Assembly (NCBI RefSeq): GCF_023544865.1 | Contig: NZ_JAMJFX010000022.1 | Coordinates: 1 to 49,297 of the forward strand | DNA: 49,297 bases | From: Phaeovulum molybdatiresistens | GTDB taxonomy: Bacteria > Pseudomonadota > Alphaproteobacteria > Rhodobacterales > Rhodobacteraceae | Direction of reading: 5' to 3' | In this document: positions 7,517 to 15,829 of the stretch, piece after piece | Position numbering within the stretch: the stretch's first letter is position 1 | Layout: each line of letters begins with the position of its first letter | Translations under genes and position numbers: made by a program | The notes under the pieces: model-generated | The model's database searches: none | The model's input: only the letters and a program-made list of their open reading frames with translations | What the model was told of the DNA's origin: nothing

Positions 7517-9171
7517 GTCCGGGATTTCGGGTCGATCTTTTCGTCTGGCCGAAAGTCCCGGGGCAGTCTGAATTTCTGGATCTTGGTCGTGGACATCGGC
7601 CAGCTGTCCACGATCCGCACATAACGCGGGATCTTGTAGGTGGCGACCTGGCCGATGCAGTAATCCACGATCTGTTGCGGCGTGATGAGGGCTCCGGGTG
7701 TCAGCTCGACATAGGCCGCGGCCACTTCGAACAGATGGTCGTCGGGCACGCCGATCACCTGCGCGATTTGGATGCCGGGATGCGAACACAGCCAGGTTTC
7801 AATTTCTAGGGCGGCGACGTTTTCTCCGCCGATCTTGAGCATGTCCTTGAGCCGTCCGTCAAAAACGATGCGCCCGTCGGCGCGGACATGTCCCATGTCG
7901 CCGGTCCGAAGCCAGCCATCGACCAAGGCAAGCGCGGTCGCCTCGGGATCTTTGTAATAGCCGTCGAACAGCGACCAGCCCGAAAGCCAGATTTCGCCGC
8001 GCTCGCCCGGTTGCAGATCGGCGCGGGTTTCTGGATCAACCGCCTTGCCCATGATCCCGTCAAACGGCCGGCCCGATATATGAAGCGCCTCGTCCCTGGG
8101 GTCTTCGGGATCGGTGAAGCAGGGGACCCCGGTGGCTTCGGTCAGGCCATAGGCGTTGATATACTGCGCGCTCGGGAAGGCGCGGGTATATTTCTGCATC
8201 GTCTCGGCGGGGCCAACGCAATGCAGATACTGCAGCTTCGACAGATCGCTTCGCGCGAAATCGGGGTGATTGATGATCTGGTTCACAAGTGTTGGAAATG
8301 ACAGGTAACCGAAGGTCACCCGTTCTTCCTCCATCAGTCGCAACGCGTCACCAGGGTCGAAATGCGCCGTGGTGATCTGGGCGGCGCCTGCGGCCCGGCA
8401 CGCGGCCATCGGCAGCATCGTCGACATGTGAAAGAAGGGCAGGGGGTTCATCACGCTGTCGCCGGGCGCAAGGTGGAACCGTTCGGCAAAGGCCGCCCCG
8501 ATCATTTCCAGCGTACGATGTGTCAGCATGCAGGCTTTTGGATGTGCCGTGGTGCCCGAGGAATACATCATCAGCGCATGGGTGTCGGGCGAGGTGGCGT
8601 TACACAGCTGGGCGATTTCGGCAGGGTTTATGCGTTTTGCACCTTCGTGCAGGGCATCGGCATCGGGCCAGCCATGATCGCGGGGGTCGGACAGGTTATA
8701 AATCATGCGCAGCCGTGGCGCGTCCAACAGGTTTAGCGGCCCGCCCGTCCAGTCCGCCAGTTCGGGATAAAGCCGCAACAGCATGGCGTGAAAATCGGTA
8801 TATTCATATGCCTGCCCGCCGATGAACAGGATGTCCATGTCGGAGTGGTGGATGGCATAGCGTAGATCATCATCCTTGAACCGGGCGTTGATGGTCAGCG
8901 CCGTGGCACCGATCATGGCACAGGCATAGAACAGCCGCACATAATCGGCGCAATTGGGCATCAGGATGCCAACATGGGCCCCCGGTCGCACCCCGGCCGC
9001 AACCAGCCCGCGAGCCCATAGCCGCGCTTCAGCGTCAAGGCTGGCCCATGTCAACCGGGTGCCGTCGATGAGAAGTGCGGTCGTATTGGGCCATTTGCGG
9101 GCGGCCTCTGCCAGGGTTTGTGCCGCGTTACGCGTTCCTGCGTCGATGATGGCTTGTGATGGCGTCTTCAT
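7504..9171 (-). CDS. AMP-forming acyl-CoA synthetase (CoA ligase)
   Basis: A 555-residue ANL-superfamily ligase. The ATP-binding loop YSSGTTAHPK is at 203-212. NAYGLTEATG is the adenine-side motif, LRTGDMG contains the conserved ribose-binding Asp, and KDMLKIGGENVAA is the hinge region. The catalytic lysine is in TTKIQKFR (about Lys530). It activates a carboxylic acid through an acyl-adenylate to the CoA thioester. Its start ATG (9171) overlaps the stop of the upstream ThuA-like gene as ATGA, so the genes are translationally coupled. The closest relative in the window by motif is the ligase at 26936-28564. The acid it activates is not known. Confidence 0.92.
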   Translation of the reverse strand: MKTPSQAIIDAGTRNAAQTLAEAARKWPNTTALLIDGTRLTWASLDAEARLWARGLVAAGVRPGAHVGILMPNCADYVRLFYACAMIGATALTINARFKDDDLRYAIHHSDMDILFIGGQAYEYTDFHAMLLRLYPELADWTGGPLNLLDAPRLRMIYNLSDPRDHGWPDADALHEGAKRINPAEIAQLCNATSPDTHALMMYSSGTTAHPKACMLTHRTLEMIGAAFAERFHLAPGDSVMNPLPFFHMSTMLPMAACRAAGAAQITTAHFDPGDALRLMEEERVTFGYLSFPTLVNQIINHPDFARSDLSKLQYLHCVGPAETMQKYTRAFPSAQYINAYGLTEATGVPCFTDPEDPRDEALHISGRPFDGIMGKAVDPETRADLQPGERGEIWLSGWSLFDGYYKDPEATALALVDGWLRTGDMGHVRADGRIVFDGRLKDMLKIGGENVAALEIETWLCSHPGIQIAQVIGVPDDHLFEVAAAYVELTPGALITPQQIVDYCIGQVATYKIPRYVRIVDSWPMSTTKIQKFRLPRDFRPDEKIDPKSRTKAG

Positions 9172-9989
9172 TTGGCCTCTCTTGCCCATTGTGCCGCCGC
9201 ATCGCTGGTGACCCAGTCTATCGCGTTGCGCAGCAGACGACGGAAATGTCCATTGCCAAAGGTTGCGCCGTCATTCCCGCACTGGATTGTGACTACAGGC
9301 GCATTGCCCGAACGTTTTGCCCAGGCGATCAGGTTGGTCCCCGGCGGGTGATCCCAGCCGTCGCGGGTCCACATCCGAGCGTTCAGGGCATTAGCCGCAG
9401 AATAGAAATGCGCGCGATCAAAGGTGTAATCCGCCGCAAGCAACGGCACGATATCATCTTCGAGCGTGTCAAACAGATACAGCTCGTCGGTCAGTTCGAA
9501 ACCGTCCTCAAGCCCGGCAAGCACCGGGTGATCGGCCAGCGGGCGGGCGCGGTAGGTCGCGGGAAAAACATAGCCGCTGTCGGGATAGCTGCGGCCTTTG
9601 TAGCTGCCGGGCTGATAGAAAAACCGGGCGCCGATCGCCTCGGCATAATCGTCCCAAAGCGGCCAGCCCGCGATCGCATGATGCAAAAAGATCATCGGCT
9701 TGCCTGCCTCAAGCAAGGCGCGGAAGCCTTGCCTGAAGGCTTCCAGCGGTGCGAACAGGTCGGGCGGGTTCGGGGTGCGAAACTGTAGCCCCGGTACATC
9801 ATAGAACAACAGCGCGCCAAAATCTGCACAGCCCGCAGGCGACATCAGCGCCGTGGTCGCGGGCTGTTCGACATGGGTCCAGGTCATCCCCTTCATCGCG
9901 TCGAACATCCCGAAGAACGCTGGCTTGTCAAAAGGATGACCCTTGGTCGAAACCAGAAGGTTCAACGCGGCATCATAGCGGATGACCAT
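9168..9989 (-). CDS. ThuA-like domain protein
   Basis: A 273-residue protein with the ThuA (trehalose-utilisation-like, class I glutamine-amidotransferase-like) pattern. It has FLHHAIAGWPLWDDYAEAIGARF in the middle, DHPVLAGL followed by DELY, and the C-terminal block VVTIQCGNDGATFGNGHFRRL with NAIDWV. The biochemical role of this family is poorly established; members are usually linked to carbohydrate metabolism or redox enzymes. Here it is the middle gene of an SDR-ThuA-CoA ligase operon, which suggests a role in acyl-CoA or cyclic-ketone catabolism. The ATG at 9989 lies 10 bases after the upstream SDR stop. There is no signal peptide, so it is cytoplasmic. Confidence 0.75.
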   Translation of the reverse strand: MVIRYDAALNLLVSTKGHPFDKPAFFGMFDAMKGMTWTHVEQPATTALMSPAGCADFGALLFYDVPGLQFRTPNPPDLFAPLEAFRQGFRALLEAGKPMIFLHHAIAGWPLWDDYAEAIGARFFYQPGSYKGRSYPDSGYVFPATYRARPLADHPVLAGLEDGFELTDELYLFDTLEDDIVPLLAADYTFDRAHFYSAANALNARMWTRDGWDHPPGTNLIAWAKRSGNAPVVTIQCGNDGATFGNGHFRRLLRNAIDWVTSDAAAQWAREAK

Positions 9990-9999
9990 CCGCCCGGCC

Positions 10000-10761
10000 T
10001 CAGAACTGCACGCGTTTGGTGAAACCGCCGTCGACGATCAGATTCGTCCCGTTCACCCAGCTGGCGGCATCCGAGGCAAGGAAGGCTATGCAGCGGGCGA
10101 CCTCATCGGCCTCACCCATGCGCCCGTCTGGCTGCTGCGCGAGGATCGAATTGAAGAAGGCTTCATCATTCTGCCGGATCTGGTCCCAGCTGCCCCCCTC
10201 GATCAGGATCGGGCCGGGTGAGACGACGTTGCAGCGGATGCCGCGCTTGGCATGGGCCTGGCCCAGCTGTTTGGCATAGGTTATCAGCGATGCCTTGATC
10301 GCGTTATAGGGCATCGGCGCGATAAAGGTTTCGACCGCTGCCGTAGTTGAGATGAATACGACGCTGGCATTGCCCGATGCCTTGAGCGCGGGAAACAGTG
10401 CATCGAACCCGCGCACACACCCCATGAGGTCGATTTCAAACGCGCGATACCAGCTTTTTTCGCCTTCCATGCCGCCACCGGCCGACACGCCGGGCACGAA
10501 GATATCGCAGCCGCCAAGTTCCTCGGCTGCCGAGACAAGCCATTTCTGATACCCTTCGACATCCTTCACATTGGCGGTGCCGGCCACGATCTTGGTGCCA
10601 TGGGCGCGGAGCGCCTCGGCGGTGGCGTCAACATCGTCCTGGCTGCGGGCGCAGAATGCGATTTCGCAACCTTCCTGCGCGAGAATCTCGACAAGCGCGC
10701 GGCAAATGCCCTTGGTGGCGCCGGTTACGATGGCTTTCTTGCCTTTCAGACCCAGATCCAT
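10000..10761 (-). CDS. Short-chain dehydrogenase/reductase with a TGxxxGIC loop
   Basis: A 253-residue SDR. The cofactor loop reads TGATKGIC (13-20), with Cys20 where the family nearly always has Gly. The catalytic residues Ser138, Tyr152 and Lys156 (YNAIK) are intact, and the C-terminus has the standard SDR pattern ending VDGGF. The NNAG motif is replaced by VPGVSAGG. It probably oxidises or reduces a hydroxyl/keto pair of a pathway intermediate. The ATG at 10761 has a strong GGGAGGA site. It is the first gene of the SDR-ThuA-ligase operon and is divergent from the crotonase-E3 operon across a putative operator region. Confidence 0.88.
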   Translation of the reverse strand: MDLGLKGKKAIVTGATKGICRALVEILAQEGCEIAFCARSQDDVDATAEALRAHGTKIVAGTANVKDVEGYQKWLVSAAEELGGCDIFVPGVSAGGGMEGEKSWYRAFEIDLMGCVRGFDALFPALKASGNASVVFISTTAAVETFIAPMPYNAIKASLITYAKQLGQAHAKRGIRCNVVSPGPILIEGGSWDQIRQNDEAFFNSILAQQPDGRMGEADEVARCIAFLASDAASWVNGTNLIVDGGFTKRVQF

Positions 10762-10800
10762 AAGCTTCCTCCCAAACGGTTCCGGCCGGTAGCGGCCACT

Positions 10801-10834
10801 GGAAAATACTGTATACACAAAAACGATATTTTCC
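10801..10834. promoter_or_regulatory. Putative operator TGTATACACAA nested in an inverted repeat
   Basis: TGTATACACAA at 10810-10820 contains the perfect palindrome TGTATACA and the recurrent 9-mer TATACACAA. It is flanked by GGAAAATA (10801-10808) and TATTTTCC (10827-10834), an exact inverted repeat. It is 49 bases upstream of the minus-strand SDR start, an ideal repressor position. Confidence 0.6.
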
Positions 10835-10932
10835 GCGAAAGCAACCCAAAAATATCTGTGTTGAATCTGGGTTTTTCCGCCATGGCGTGATGATTTCTCG
10901 ATATTTGACTGGCTATTTCCGCCTTTTCATGC

Positions 10933-10984
10933 TGTATGCAGAAACAACATTATTTACACACAAATTATTTACGACCTATACAGG
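10933..10984. promoter_or_regulatory. Putative operator sites upstream of the crotonase-E3 operon
   Basis: TGTATGCA (10933-10940) and the near-palindrome CCTATACAGG (10975-10984) lie in an AT-rich stretch. The second abuts the strong ribosome site AGGAGAAGGAGG in front of the mini-ORF at 11001. Confidence 0.4.
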
Positions 10985-11000
10985 AGAAGGAGGACTTGCC

Positions 11001-11042
11001 GTGAACAGACTCGCCTTAATGCCTGGGATATCGCAGTCATGA
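11001..11042 (+). CDS. Possible 13-codon leader ORF coupled to the crotonase gene
   Basis: GTG at 11001 follows an excellent Shine-Dalgarno stretch (AGGAGAAGGAGG, 10982-10993) and opens a 13-codon frame. Its product would be MNRLALMPGISQS. Its TGA overlaps the ATG of the crotonase gene (ATGA at 11039-11042). The crotonase itself has no good ribosome site of its own, so ribosomes probably load here and reinitiate. It may be a translational-coupling leader rather than a functional peptide. Alternatively, the crotonase may be initiated independently and this frame may be chance. Confidence 0.45.
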   Translation: MNRLALMPGISQS

Positions 11043-11827
11043 CTGCCGGGCTTGTAAGAATCGCCGTGAGCGGGGCGGTTGCCGAGCTCCGCCTCAACCG
11101 CCCCGAGGCGCTTAATGCGCTGGATCTCCCGCTGGCGCGCGCGTTCGGGGCGGCCGTGGCCGAAGTGACGGGGCGCGCCGATGTCCGCGCGATCTTGATC
11201 ACAGCCGAGGGCAAGGGCTTTGTCGCCGGGGGCGATGTGTCGGCAATGGCCGCAGATCCCGAGCGTGGCTATCAGGTCGTCGATGCGCTGCTTGAGGTAC
11301 TGAACCCCGCCATCCTTGCGTTGCGCCAAAACGATGCGCCGGTGATCGCGGGCGTGCGTGGCGTCGCCGCGGGGGCCGGGCTCTCGCTTCTGGCTAGCGC
11401 GGATTTGGTCGTGCTTGACGCTGCGGCCCGGCTTGTACTTGCTTATGATCAGGTTGCCGGTGTGCCTGATTGCGGGGGAAGCTGGTTCCTGACCCATCGC
11501 ATTGGCCGGGGCCGAGTGACGGAAATGATGCTGCTCGGCCGTGCGCTGACGCCGCAAGAGGCGCTGGCCGCGGGGCTGGTCACCGAGATTTGCCCGGCCG
11601 ATGAAGTGGATGACAGGGCGCGCAAGCTGGCCGCGCGCGTCGCGGCGGGTCCAACCCGCAGCTTTGGCCGGTTCCGACGGCTTATCGATGCTGCACCGGG
11701 TGTGGCGCTTGCGGATCAGCTTGACGCCGAGCGCGCGGCCTTTGTCGCTTCTGCCCGGTCGGATGATTTCAAGGAGGGGGTCGCGGCCTTTGTCGCGCGC
11801 CGAAAACCGGACTTCAGAGGACAGTAA
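11039..11827 (+). CDS. Enoyl-CoA hydratase/isomerase (crotonase fold, PaaG-like)
   Basis: A 262-residue crotonase. The oxyanion-hole segment is GFVAGGDVSAM (60-70), with GVAAGAGLSLL at 108-118. The two glutamates of classical hydratases are absent: the first position is AGLSL, and the second region reads GVPDCGGSW with Asp144, as in PaaG-type isomerases. It is therefore more likely a double-bond or epoxide isomerase than a hydratase. The ATG at 11039 has no clear ribosome site and overlaps the stop of the 13-codon leader ORF. It is the first large gene of a five-gene operon, and the lpdA-like gene starts one base after its stop. Confidence 0.85.
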   Translation: MTAGLVRIAVSGAVAELRLNRPEALNALDLPLARAFGAAVAEVTGRADVRAILITAEGKGFVAGGDVSAMAADPERGYQVVDALLEVLNPAILALRQNDAPVIAGVRGVAAGAGLSLLASADLVVLDAAARLVLAYDQVAGVPDCGGSWFLTHRIGRGRVTEMMLLGRALTPQEALAAGLVTEICPADEVDDRARKLAARVAAGPTRSFGRFRRLIDAAPGVALADQLDAERAAFVASARSDDFKEGVAAFVARRKPDFRGQ

Positions 11828-11828
11828 C

Positions 11829-13256
11829 ATGGCCGATTACGACGTCATAATCATCGGAGGCGGGCCGGGGGGCTATACCGCCGCTATCCGCGCCGCACAG
11901 CTCGGGCTCAGGGCGGCCCTGGTCGAGCGTGAACACCTAGGCGGAATCTGCTCGAACTGGGGTTGTATCCCGACAAAGGCCCTGCTGCGCTCGGCCGAGA
12001 TGATGACCCATGCAGCGCATTTTGAGACATACGGCATCACCCTTGCCGGCGCAGCTATGCCCGATATCGCCAAGGTCGTTGCACGCTCGCGCAGCGTGGC
12101 CAACCGGATGGCGGGGGGCGTGGCCATGCTTTTGCGCAAGAACAAGGTGGATGTCATCTGGGGCGAGGCCCGGCTTTTGGGCGGCGGCACCGTCGAGGTG
12201 ATCGAAGCCGCCAAACCCGTGCAAGAGCCGCAGGCACCGCGCCCGAAATCGGTTAAACCCGCAGGGCGCTACAGCGCCGAACATATCATCCTTGCCACCG
12301 GGGCGCGGCCCCGCGTGTTGCCAGGCATAGAGCCGGATGGCGACCGGATCTGGACCTATTTCGAAGCGCTGAAGCCTGTCAGCCTGCCAAAGTCGCTGAT
12401 CGTGATCGGCTCTGGCGCCATTGGCGTGGAATTCGCCAGCTTCTATGCCGCCATGGGCACCAAGGTCACGGTGGTCGAGCTGCTGGACCGTATCCTGCCC
12501 GCCGAAGACACCGAGATTTCAGCCTTCATGGAAAAGGCCCTTGGCAAGCGCGGGATCAGCTTTCGCACCGGCGCGCGGGTCGAGGCGGTGAAACCGGGCA
12601 ACACCTCTGTGTCGGTTGCGCTGGCGGGCGGCGAAACCCTTCAGGCCGAGCGCCTGATCAGCGCCGCAGGTGTCGTTGCGAATACCGAGGGGCTGGGCCT
12701 GGAGGCGGCTGGGGTCACACTTGAGAGCGGCGTTATACGTGTTGACGGGGCAGGCCGGACGGCTGCTGCGGGCATCTGGGCGATAGGCGACATCACCGGC
12801 GCGCCGATGCTGGCCCACAAGGCCGAGCATGAGGCCGTGATCTGTGTCGAGACGATTGCCGGGCACCGGCCCCACGCGCTTAACCGAAACCGTATTCCCG
12901 GCTGCACCTATTGCGATCCGCAGGTAGCAAGCATAGGCCTGACCGAGGCGGCCGCGCGTCAGAACGGTCTTGCGGTGAGGGTCGGCAGCTTCCCCTTTGT
13001 CGGCAACGGCAAGGCGATCGCGATGGGCGAGGATCAGGGGCTGGCCAAGGTGATCTTCGATGCCGACACCGGCGAGCTGCTTGGCGCGCACCTGGCAGGG
13101 GCAGAGGTCACCGAAATGATCCAGGGCTTCGCCACCGCGATGGCGCTGGAAACAACCGAGGCGGAATTGTTCGATGTGGTCTTTCCGCACCCGACGATTT
13201 CCGAAGTCATGAAACAGGCCGCTTTGGCCGCGTTCGGGCGGGCAATCAACATTTGA
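11829..13256 (+). CDS. lpdA: Dihydrolipoamide dehydrogenase (E3)
   Basis: A 475-residue flavoprotein disulfide reductase. The FAD-binding GGGPGG is at 10-15. The redox-active disulfide C41/C46 sits in GGICSNWGCIPTK. The NAD-binding loop is IGSGAIGVEFAS. The C-terminal catalytic dyad His454 and Glu459 is in HPTISE. It reoxidises the lipoyl groups of the E2 protein encoded at 4140-5534, so the complex is split over two operons. An insertion near 135-150, rich in Pro and Lys before the ATGARPR segment, is typical of alphaproteobacterial E3s. The ATG at 11829 follows AGAGGA and the crotonase stop. The chromosome may carry another general E3. Confidence 0.93.
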   Translation: MADYDVIIIGGGPGGYTAAIRAAQLGLRAALVEREHLGGICSNWGCIPTKALLRSAEMMTHAAHFETYGITLAGAAMPDIAKVVARSRSVANRMAGGVAMLLRKNKVDVIWGEARLLGGGTVEVIEAAKPVQEPQAPRPKSVKPAGRYSAEHIILATGARPRVLPGIEPDGDRIWTYFEALKPVSLPKSLIVIGSGAIGVEFASFYAAMGTKVTVVELLDRILPAEDTEISAFMEKALGKRGISFRTGARVEAVKPGNTSVSVALAGGETLQAERLISAAGVVANTEGLGLEAAGVTLESGVIRVDGAGRTAAAGIWAIGDITGAPMLAHKAEHEAVICVETIAGHRPHALNRNRIPGCTYCDPQVASIGLTEAAARQNGLAVRVGSFPFVGNGKAIAMGEDQGLAKVIFDADTGELLGAHLAGAEVTEMIQGFATAMALETTEAELFDVVFPHPTISEVMKQAALAAFGRAINI

Positions 13257-13266
13257 GGAGCTCGAG

Positions 13267-14208
13267 GTGGATTACAGGAATCTCGGACGATCCGGTCTGA
13301 AAGTGTCGGTTGTCGGGTTGGGCTGCAATAACTTCGGCTGGACCATCGGGCTTGAGCAAAGCCGCGCTGTCGTCGATGCGGCGCTTGAGCAGGGCGTCAC
13401 TTTTCTTGACACGGCGAATGTCTATGGCAAATCGGGTGGCTCCGAACAGATTTTGGGCGAAATCCTGGGCACACGCCGCAATAACGTCGTGCTGGCGAGC
13501 AAGGTCGGGCTAGAAATGGCCGATGGCAGCAAGGGCGGCAGCCGGATCAATGTGATCCGTTCTGTCGAAGACAGTCTGCGCCGGCTCAGGACCGACTGGA
13601 TTGATCTTTATCAGTTGCATTGGTCGGACCCCGCCACTCCGATCGATGAGACCCTGCGCGCCTTCGACGACCTGATCCGCGCGGGCAAGGTGCGCTATGT
13701 GGGTGCGTGCAATCTTGCGCCTTGGGAGGTGGTCGAGGCCGAATATATGGCTCGTGAACTGGGCACCCATCGTTTCATTTCGATACAAGATGAACTGAAC
13801 CTTCTGGTGCGCGAAAAGGAAACCAGCCTGGTCCCGGCGTTGCAGCGCTACGGCCTAGGCTTTTTGCCGTATTTTCCGCTCGCCTCCGGGCTCCTAACAG
13901 GCAAGTACCGCCGCAATGCCGGCGTGCCGGAAGATAGCCGGTTTGCCAAGCTTGGCAGTCTTGCCGACCGTTACCTAACCGAGTCGAACTGGGCCCTCAC
14001 CGAGGCCTTGGCGCGCTTCTGCGAGGAACGCGGGCGTAGCCTTGTCGAACTTGCTTTTTCCTGGCTACTGACCCGCCCCACCGTGGCCTCGGTCATGGCC
14101 GGGGCAACCAGGCCCGAACAGATCATCGCCAATGTCGCCGCCACCGGCTGGGCGCTGGATGCCGATGATCTGGCCGAGATCGACCGTCTGGGACGCGGCG
14201 ATGTCTGA
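13267..14208 (+). CDS. Aldo/keto reductase
   Basis: A 313-residue (beta/alpha)8 NADPH-dependent oxidoreductase with the complete catalytic tetrad: Asp48 and Tyr53 (FLDTANVYG), Lys79 (LASK) and His118 (YQLHW). It should reduce an aldehyde or ketone, or run in reverse. The GTG start at 13267 is preceded by GAGGAG and agrees with the family start MDYRNLGRSGLKVS. It overlaps the GMC gene by 8 bases and lies 10 bases after the E3 stop. A role on a keto intermediate is inferred only from its position in the operon. Confidence 0.9.
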   Translation: MDYRNLGRSGLKVSVVGLGCNNFGWTIGLEQSRAVVDAALEQGVTFLDTANVYGKSGGSEQILGEILGTRRNNVVLASKVGLEMADGSKGGSRINVIRSVEDSLRRLRTDWIDLYQLHWSDPATPIDETLRAFDDLIRAGKVRYVGACNLAPWEVVEAEYMARELGTHRFISIQDELNLLVREKETSLVPALQRYGLGFLPYFPLASGLLTGKYRRNAGVPEDSRFAKLGSLADRYLTESNWALTEALARFCEERGRSLVELAFSWLLTRPTVASVMAGATRPEQIIANVAATGWALDADDLAEIDRLGRGDV

Positions 14209-15820
14209 ACCTTGGGACATCATCGTCGTCGGCGCCGGGTCGTCGGGTTGTGTGGTGGCCAGCCGCCTGTCCGAAGACCCGCGCACCCGGGTTTTGCTGC
14301 TCGAGGCAGGGCCAGAGGATCGCGCCTTCTGGATCACGCCGCCAATGGGCTATCCGATGCTGTTCAGCGATCCGCGCGTGAACTGGATGTTCGAAAGCGA
14401 ACCAGAGCCGGAATTGAACGACAGACGGATGTATCACCCGCGCGGCAAGGTTCTGGGGGGCACTTCGGCGATCAACGGGATGTTGTATATCCGCGGCCAC
14501 CGCGAAGATTACGACGGCTGGCGGCAGATGGGCAATCCCGGTTGGGGCTGGGATGATGTTCTGCCCTATTTCCGCAAGGCCGAGGACAATACCCGCGGGG
14601 CGGATGCGTTTCACGGCACGGGCGGGCCGCTTACCGTCAGCGATCAGGCCGGCGGATCGGCGGTTGCCGATGCGATCGTTGCCGCTGCGGTTGAGGCCGG
14701 GTTGCCGCGCAACCCTGATTTCAACGGCGCCGAACAAGAGGGGGCGGGCTATTACCAGACCACGATCCGCAACCGCCGCCGGCTTTCGACGGCGCGGGCC
14801 TATATTCACCCGGTGCGGTCGCGGGCGAACCTGCGGGTTGTGACCGGCGCGCATCTGACCCGGCTTATCACTCGGGACCGCAAGGTCACCGGCGTCGAAT
14901 ATCGCACAGCCGCAGGTCTGGTGCAGGCCGATCTTGCCACAAGGGGCGAGGTGGTGCTTGCGGGCGGGGCGTTCGGATCGCCACAGATGTTGCAGCTTTC
15001 AGGGATCGGCCCGGCCGATCAACTGCGGGCCATGGGGCTGGCGGTTACGCATGATCTGCCCGGCGTGGGCGGCAATCTGCGCGATCATTTCTATTGCTCG
15101 ATGATGTTTCGCTGCAAACAGCCGATCACGATCAATGAACTGGCCAATTCGCGCCTCCGTCAGGTGATCGCCGGGGCGCAATATGTGTTGTTCAAGCGCG
15201 GCCCGCTGGCGTCAAACGGCATTTTCGGCGGCATTTTCGCCCGTTCAACGCCCGACAGGCACCGCCCGGATATCCAGATCAACACGAATATCTGGTCCGT
15301 GGCCGGGCGCAGCAAGGCGGGGATGAAGGCGCATGATTTTCCCGGCTTTACCATGAGCCCCGTACATCTTGATCCGCGCGCGGTGGGCAGCGTCCGGCTT
15401 GCCAGCCCCGATCCGCTGGCCGCCCCAGCGATCCGGATGAACTTTTTCGCCGATCCGATCGACCGCGCCGCGATGGTGCGCGCGGTTGAACTGGTGCGGT
15501 GCATCGCCAGCCAGCCTGCGCTTGACGCCTTTATGGAAGCTGAAATCGCACCGGGCCCCGGGGTGACCGACGCGGCCGCGATCGAAGACTGGCTGCGGGG
15601 GGCGGCGATTGCCAATCTGCACCCGGTCGGGTCGTGCATGATGGGCCCGGACCCCGCAGAGGGCGCGGTGGTGGACGCGCGGCTGCGGGTGCACGGCATC
15701 GACGGGCTGCGGGTGGCCGATGCCTCAATCATGCCGCGGCTGCCCGCAGGTAACACCAACGCGCCCTGCATCATGATCGGCGAAAAAGTCGCCGACATGA
15801 TCCGGGCCGACCACGCATAG
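14201..15820 (+). CDS. GMC-family FAD oxidoreductase (choline-dehydrogenase-like)
   Basis: A 539-residue glucose-methanol-choline oxidoreductase. The FAD motif is [16 protein letters not shown] near the N-terminus. GMC signature 1 is [15 protein letters not shown] and signature 2 is [16 protein letters not shown]. The catalytic pair is His474 (NLHPVGSC) and Asn518 (AGNTN). It oxidises an alcohol to the aldehyde or ketone, probably through a membrane quinone or another acceptor since no signal peptide is seen. The ATG at 14201 lies within the last codons of the aldo/keto reductase gene. The alcohol is not predictable from sequence. Confidence 0.92.
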   Translation: MSEPWDIIVVGAGSSGCVVASRLSEDPRTRVLLLEAGPEDRAFWITPPMGYPMLFSDPRVNWMFESEPEPELNDRRMYHPRGKVLGGTSAINGMLYIRGHREDYDGWRQMGNPGWGWDDVLPYFRKAEDNTRGADAFHGTGGPLTVSDQAGGSAVADAIVAAAVEAGLPRNPDFNGAEQEGAGYYQTTIRNRRRLSTARAYIHPVRSRANLRVVTGAHLTRLITRDRKVTGVEYRTAAGLVQADLATRGEVVLAGGAFGSPQMLQLSGIGPADQLRAMGLAVTHDLPGVGGNLRDHFYCSMMFRCKQPITINELANSRLRQVIAGAQYVLFKRGPLASNGIFGGIFARSTPDRHRPDIQINTNIWSVAGRSKAGMKAHDFPGFTMSPVHLDPRAVGSVRLASPDPLAAPAIRMNFFADPIDRAAMVRAVELVRCIASQPALDAFMEAEIAPGPGVTDAAAIEDWLRGAAIANLHPVGSCMMGPDPAEGAVVDARLRVHGIDGLRVADASIMPRLPAGNTNAPCIMIGEKVADMIRADHA

Positions 15821-15829
15821 GAGCGCGGC

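Noticed and set aside
14123..14854. 243-codon minus-strand frame opposite the GMC oxidoreductase
   Set aside because: Arg/His/Pro-rich composition and no motifs; the plus strand carries an intact GMC gene.
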